A DNA stretch of 8,977 nt, taken from assembly GCA_900551595.1 (NCBI GenBank), contig URWR01000056.1:1-8977 (forward strand), in the 5' to 3' direction. The notes under the pieces are model-generated. The model was not told where the DNA came from, did no database searches, and was given only the letters and a program-made list of their open reading frames with translations. Position 1 is the stretch's first letter; every line of letters starts with the position of its first letter. The stretch comes from an uncultured Coriobacteriaceae bacterium. GTDB lineage: Bacteria > Actinomycetota > Coriobacteriia > Coriobacteriales > Atopobiaceae. The position numbers and the translations under genes are program-made. This document shows positions 7,830 through 8,977 of the stretch, in pieces.

Positions 7830-8723
7830 ATGAATAATAAAACTTTGCTATTGGGAAACGGACTCAATCGGACACTTGAGAACAGCCTCAGTTGGCGTGA
7901 GCTCATGAAAGAACTTGGATCAACCGCAAGTGAGGAAGATCGGATTCCGTTTCCGATTGACTTTGAACAGATTGCCGCCAAGCAAGGTGGGATGGTGGGT
8001 CGTCGGCGAGACGACGCATACAAAAGGCTTCGTGAAAAGATGTCTGATATTGTCACGGGCATGGATAACTCTGCTGCTGGCGAGGTGCATCAAGCGTTCA
8101 AAAACTTGGGACAACAGCATGTCATAACTACAAACTACGATTCGCTTTTCGAATCAATGTATGACTGCGAGCAGCTTATTACGAACCCCGGTGGATCGAA
8201 GAATATTTTAAAATCCGTTTCAAGAAGTCGTGATGTGGACTTCTATCATGCTCATGGTATTGGGAAATGGAAAAACACGTTGTGCTTGAGTCACGAACAT
8301 TACATCTCTCTTATCACGAAGATTCGCACTACCTTCTTCACAGACTCAAACGATGAGAACAAGGAGATTCTTTCCAGCATAATTAAGGGTGAGATAGAGT
8401 CAACGGGAACTTGGCCCGAACTGTTATTCACCACGGACGTTGCCATCGTTGGCTTGGGGCTTGATTATTCGGAAATCGACTTGTGGTGGCTGCTGGCGCA
8501 AAGGGCAGCCCTGTTTTCTCCCTGCCATCAGCTGTCTCAGTTTGAGAACTCGATCGTGTATTACTACGTGAATAGTCCGGCTGCAACAAGTGATTCTGCG
8601 TTCCATGGCAGGATGCATGCCCTCGAGGCTCTCGGGGTTGAGGTGCGGCCAGTCGATGCCGCAGATTATCCGGACGGTTACCTGAAGATAGCCAAGATGA
8701 TTCAAGGCACACGGGGTGACTAA
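7830..8723 (+). CDS. SIR2-like NAD-binding protein, probable defence NADase
   Basis: Predicted 297-residue protein with the SIR2-like fold used by anti-phage NADases (as in ThsA, DSR and SIR2-HerA systems), which deplete NAD+ to halt infected cells. Visible marks are the N-terminal LLLGNGLNR loop (6-14), TTNYD (100-104; Asn102 as probable catalytic Asn), HAHG (140-143; His142 as probable catalytic His) and GLGLDYSEID (208-217), which matches the C-terminal nucleotide-binding loop of these proteins. It consists of the SIR2 domain alone, so the sensor would have to be another protein. Nearby TTG 7824 abuts the pglX stop; ATG 7830 is preferred, with GGTGTGA (7817-7823) 6 bases upstream. It lies in the same reading frame as pglX, separated by one TGA, and 2 bases before the next frame. 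It is not a core BREX gene; NADase activity is inferred, not shown. Confidence 0.82.
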   Translation: MNNKTLLLGNGLNRTLENSLSWRELMKELGSTASEEDRIPFPIDFEQIAAKQGGMVGRRRDDAYKRLREKMSDIVTGMDNSAAGEVHQAFKNLGQQHVITTNYDSLFESMYDCEQLITNPGGSKNILKSVSRSRDVDFYHAHGIGKWKNTLCLSHEHYISLITKIRTTFFTDSNDENKEILSSIIKGEIESTGTWPELLFTTDVAIVGLGLDYSEIDLWWLLAQRAALFSPCHQLSQFENSIVYYYVNSPAATSDSAFHGRMHALEALGVEVRPVDAADYPDGYLKIAKMIQGTRGD

Positions 8724-8725
8724 AC

Positions 8726-8977
8726 GTGACGATTGGTTTACTCCTACGAAAGCGATTTCTCTTACAGAATGCAGAGAGCACAGGCGTTCAATGGCATTTG
8801 AATCAATTGAGGCCATATGCTTATCATGCCAGCGTCGGCAAATTATCCGCACAGTTTTTCTTTGTATATCGGGCGCGAGAGAATTCTTTAGTCCAGCATC
8901 TTTCGCTTAAACTTCTACAGACAGCTCTTCATGAAGTTGCGTGCGGCTTCTGGGAACATCCTGCCTGTACTGCCCCC
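8726..8977 (+). CDS. 5' part of an unrecognised protein, open at window edge
   Basis: A frame without stops runs from GTG 8726 to the last base of the window (84 codons), so the gene is incomplete. GGGGTGA (8713-8719) is a good ribosome binding site 6 bases upstream, and the start is 2 bases after the SIR2-like stop, which suggests translational coupling. The protein starts MTIGLLLRKRFLLQNAESTG, continues with mixed aliphatic and aromatic residues (SAQFFFVYRARENS at 41-54), and ends at LHEVACGFWEHPACTAP. No Walker, nuclease or methyltransferase motif and no clear membrane segment is visible in this part, and it does not look like the missing PglX tail, PglZ or BrxL. Its position makes a partner or sensor of the SIR2 protein the simplest guess. 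I do not recognise the family. Confidence 0.5.
   Translation, partial: MTIGLLLRKRFLLQNAESTGVQWHLNQLRPYAYHASVGKLSAQFFFVYRARENSLVQHLSLKLLQTALHEVACGFWEHPACTAP

Noticed and set aside
8424..8852. Two overlapping reverse-strand frames (8424-8852 and 8428-8781) at the end of the SIR2 gene
   Set aside because: They oppose the conserved GLGLDYSEID part of the SIR2 protein, overlap each other and resemble no known family.
8716..8910. Forward frame of 64 codons from GTG 8716
   Set aside because: It overlaps the SIR2 stop, lacks a clear ribosome binding site and closes at 8910, whereas the frame from GTG 8726 has a better site and stays open to the edge. It is kept only as the alternative.
8724..8977. 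Displaced C-terminal part of pglX after the SIR2 gene
   Set aside because: None of the three forward frames resembles the PglX tail (no ELNRIFIDIYGL-type motif), so an insertion of SIR2 into an otherwise intact pglX is not supported within the window.
1..8977. CRISPR arrays, tRNA or rRNA genes, insertion sequences
   Set aside because: No spaced direct repeats, tRNA-like cloverleaf, rRNA signature, transposase or terminal inverted repeats were recognised by eye.

Overview
The window holds the front part of a Type 1 BREX (bacteriophage exclusion) anti-phage locus. All genes lie on the + strand and are packed as one operon: brxA (290-919), brxB (925-1599), brxC (1642-5268) and a short pglX (5280-7823). 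These are followed by a SIR2-like gene (7830-8723) that is not a core BREX gene, and by the start of an unrecognised gene (8726-8977) that runs off the right edge. The remaining Type 1 core genes, pglZ and brxL, are not in the window; if present they must lie downstream.

The organism cannot be named from the sequence. Moderate GC (hand-counted lines range from about 38 to 57%), strong GGAGG-like ribosome binding sites and the protein style suggest a Gram-positive, possibly actinobacterial (Coriobacteriia-like) host. This is a low-confidence inference.

Layout. Positions 1-289 contain no convincing gene. They hold a perfect TATAAT box (139-144) without a good -35, a possible leader hairpin (168-194) and a run of nine G (207-215). 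The BREX genes follow with gaps of 5, 42 and 11 bases. The 42-base brxB-brxC gap carries two overlapping palindromes that cannot fold at the same time, one of which covers part of the presumed brxC ribosome binding site. pglX ends at residue 847, roughly 350 residues earlier than usual for the family. The stop comes right after the conserved SWDFKR motif that ends its target-recognition part. Six bases later the SIR2-like gene starts, in the same reading frame as pglX, and two bases after its stop the last, open frame begins.

How the genes may work together. In known BREX systems PglX is the adenine methyltransferase that marks self DNA, BrxC is a large AAA+ ATPase, and BrxA and BrxB are small essential or accessory factors. 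SIR2-like proteins in defence islands usually consume NAD+ to stop growth of infected cells. A SIR2 gene, and perhaps a partner gene, inside the operon at the point where pglX is cut short is the most unusual part of the window. It could be a second-line abortive-infection module coupled to BREX, or the scar of a recombination that replaced the pglX 3' end.
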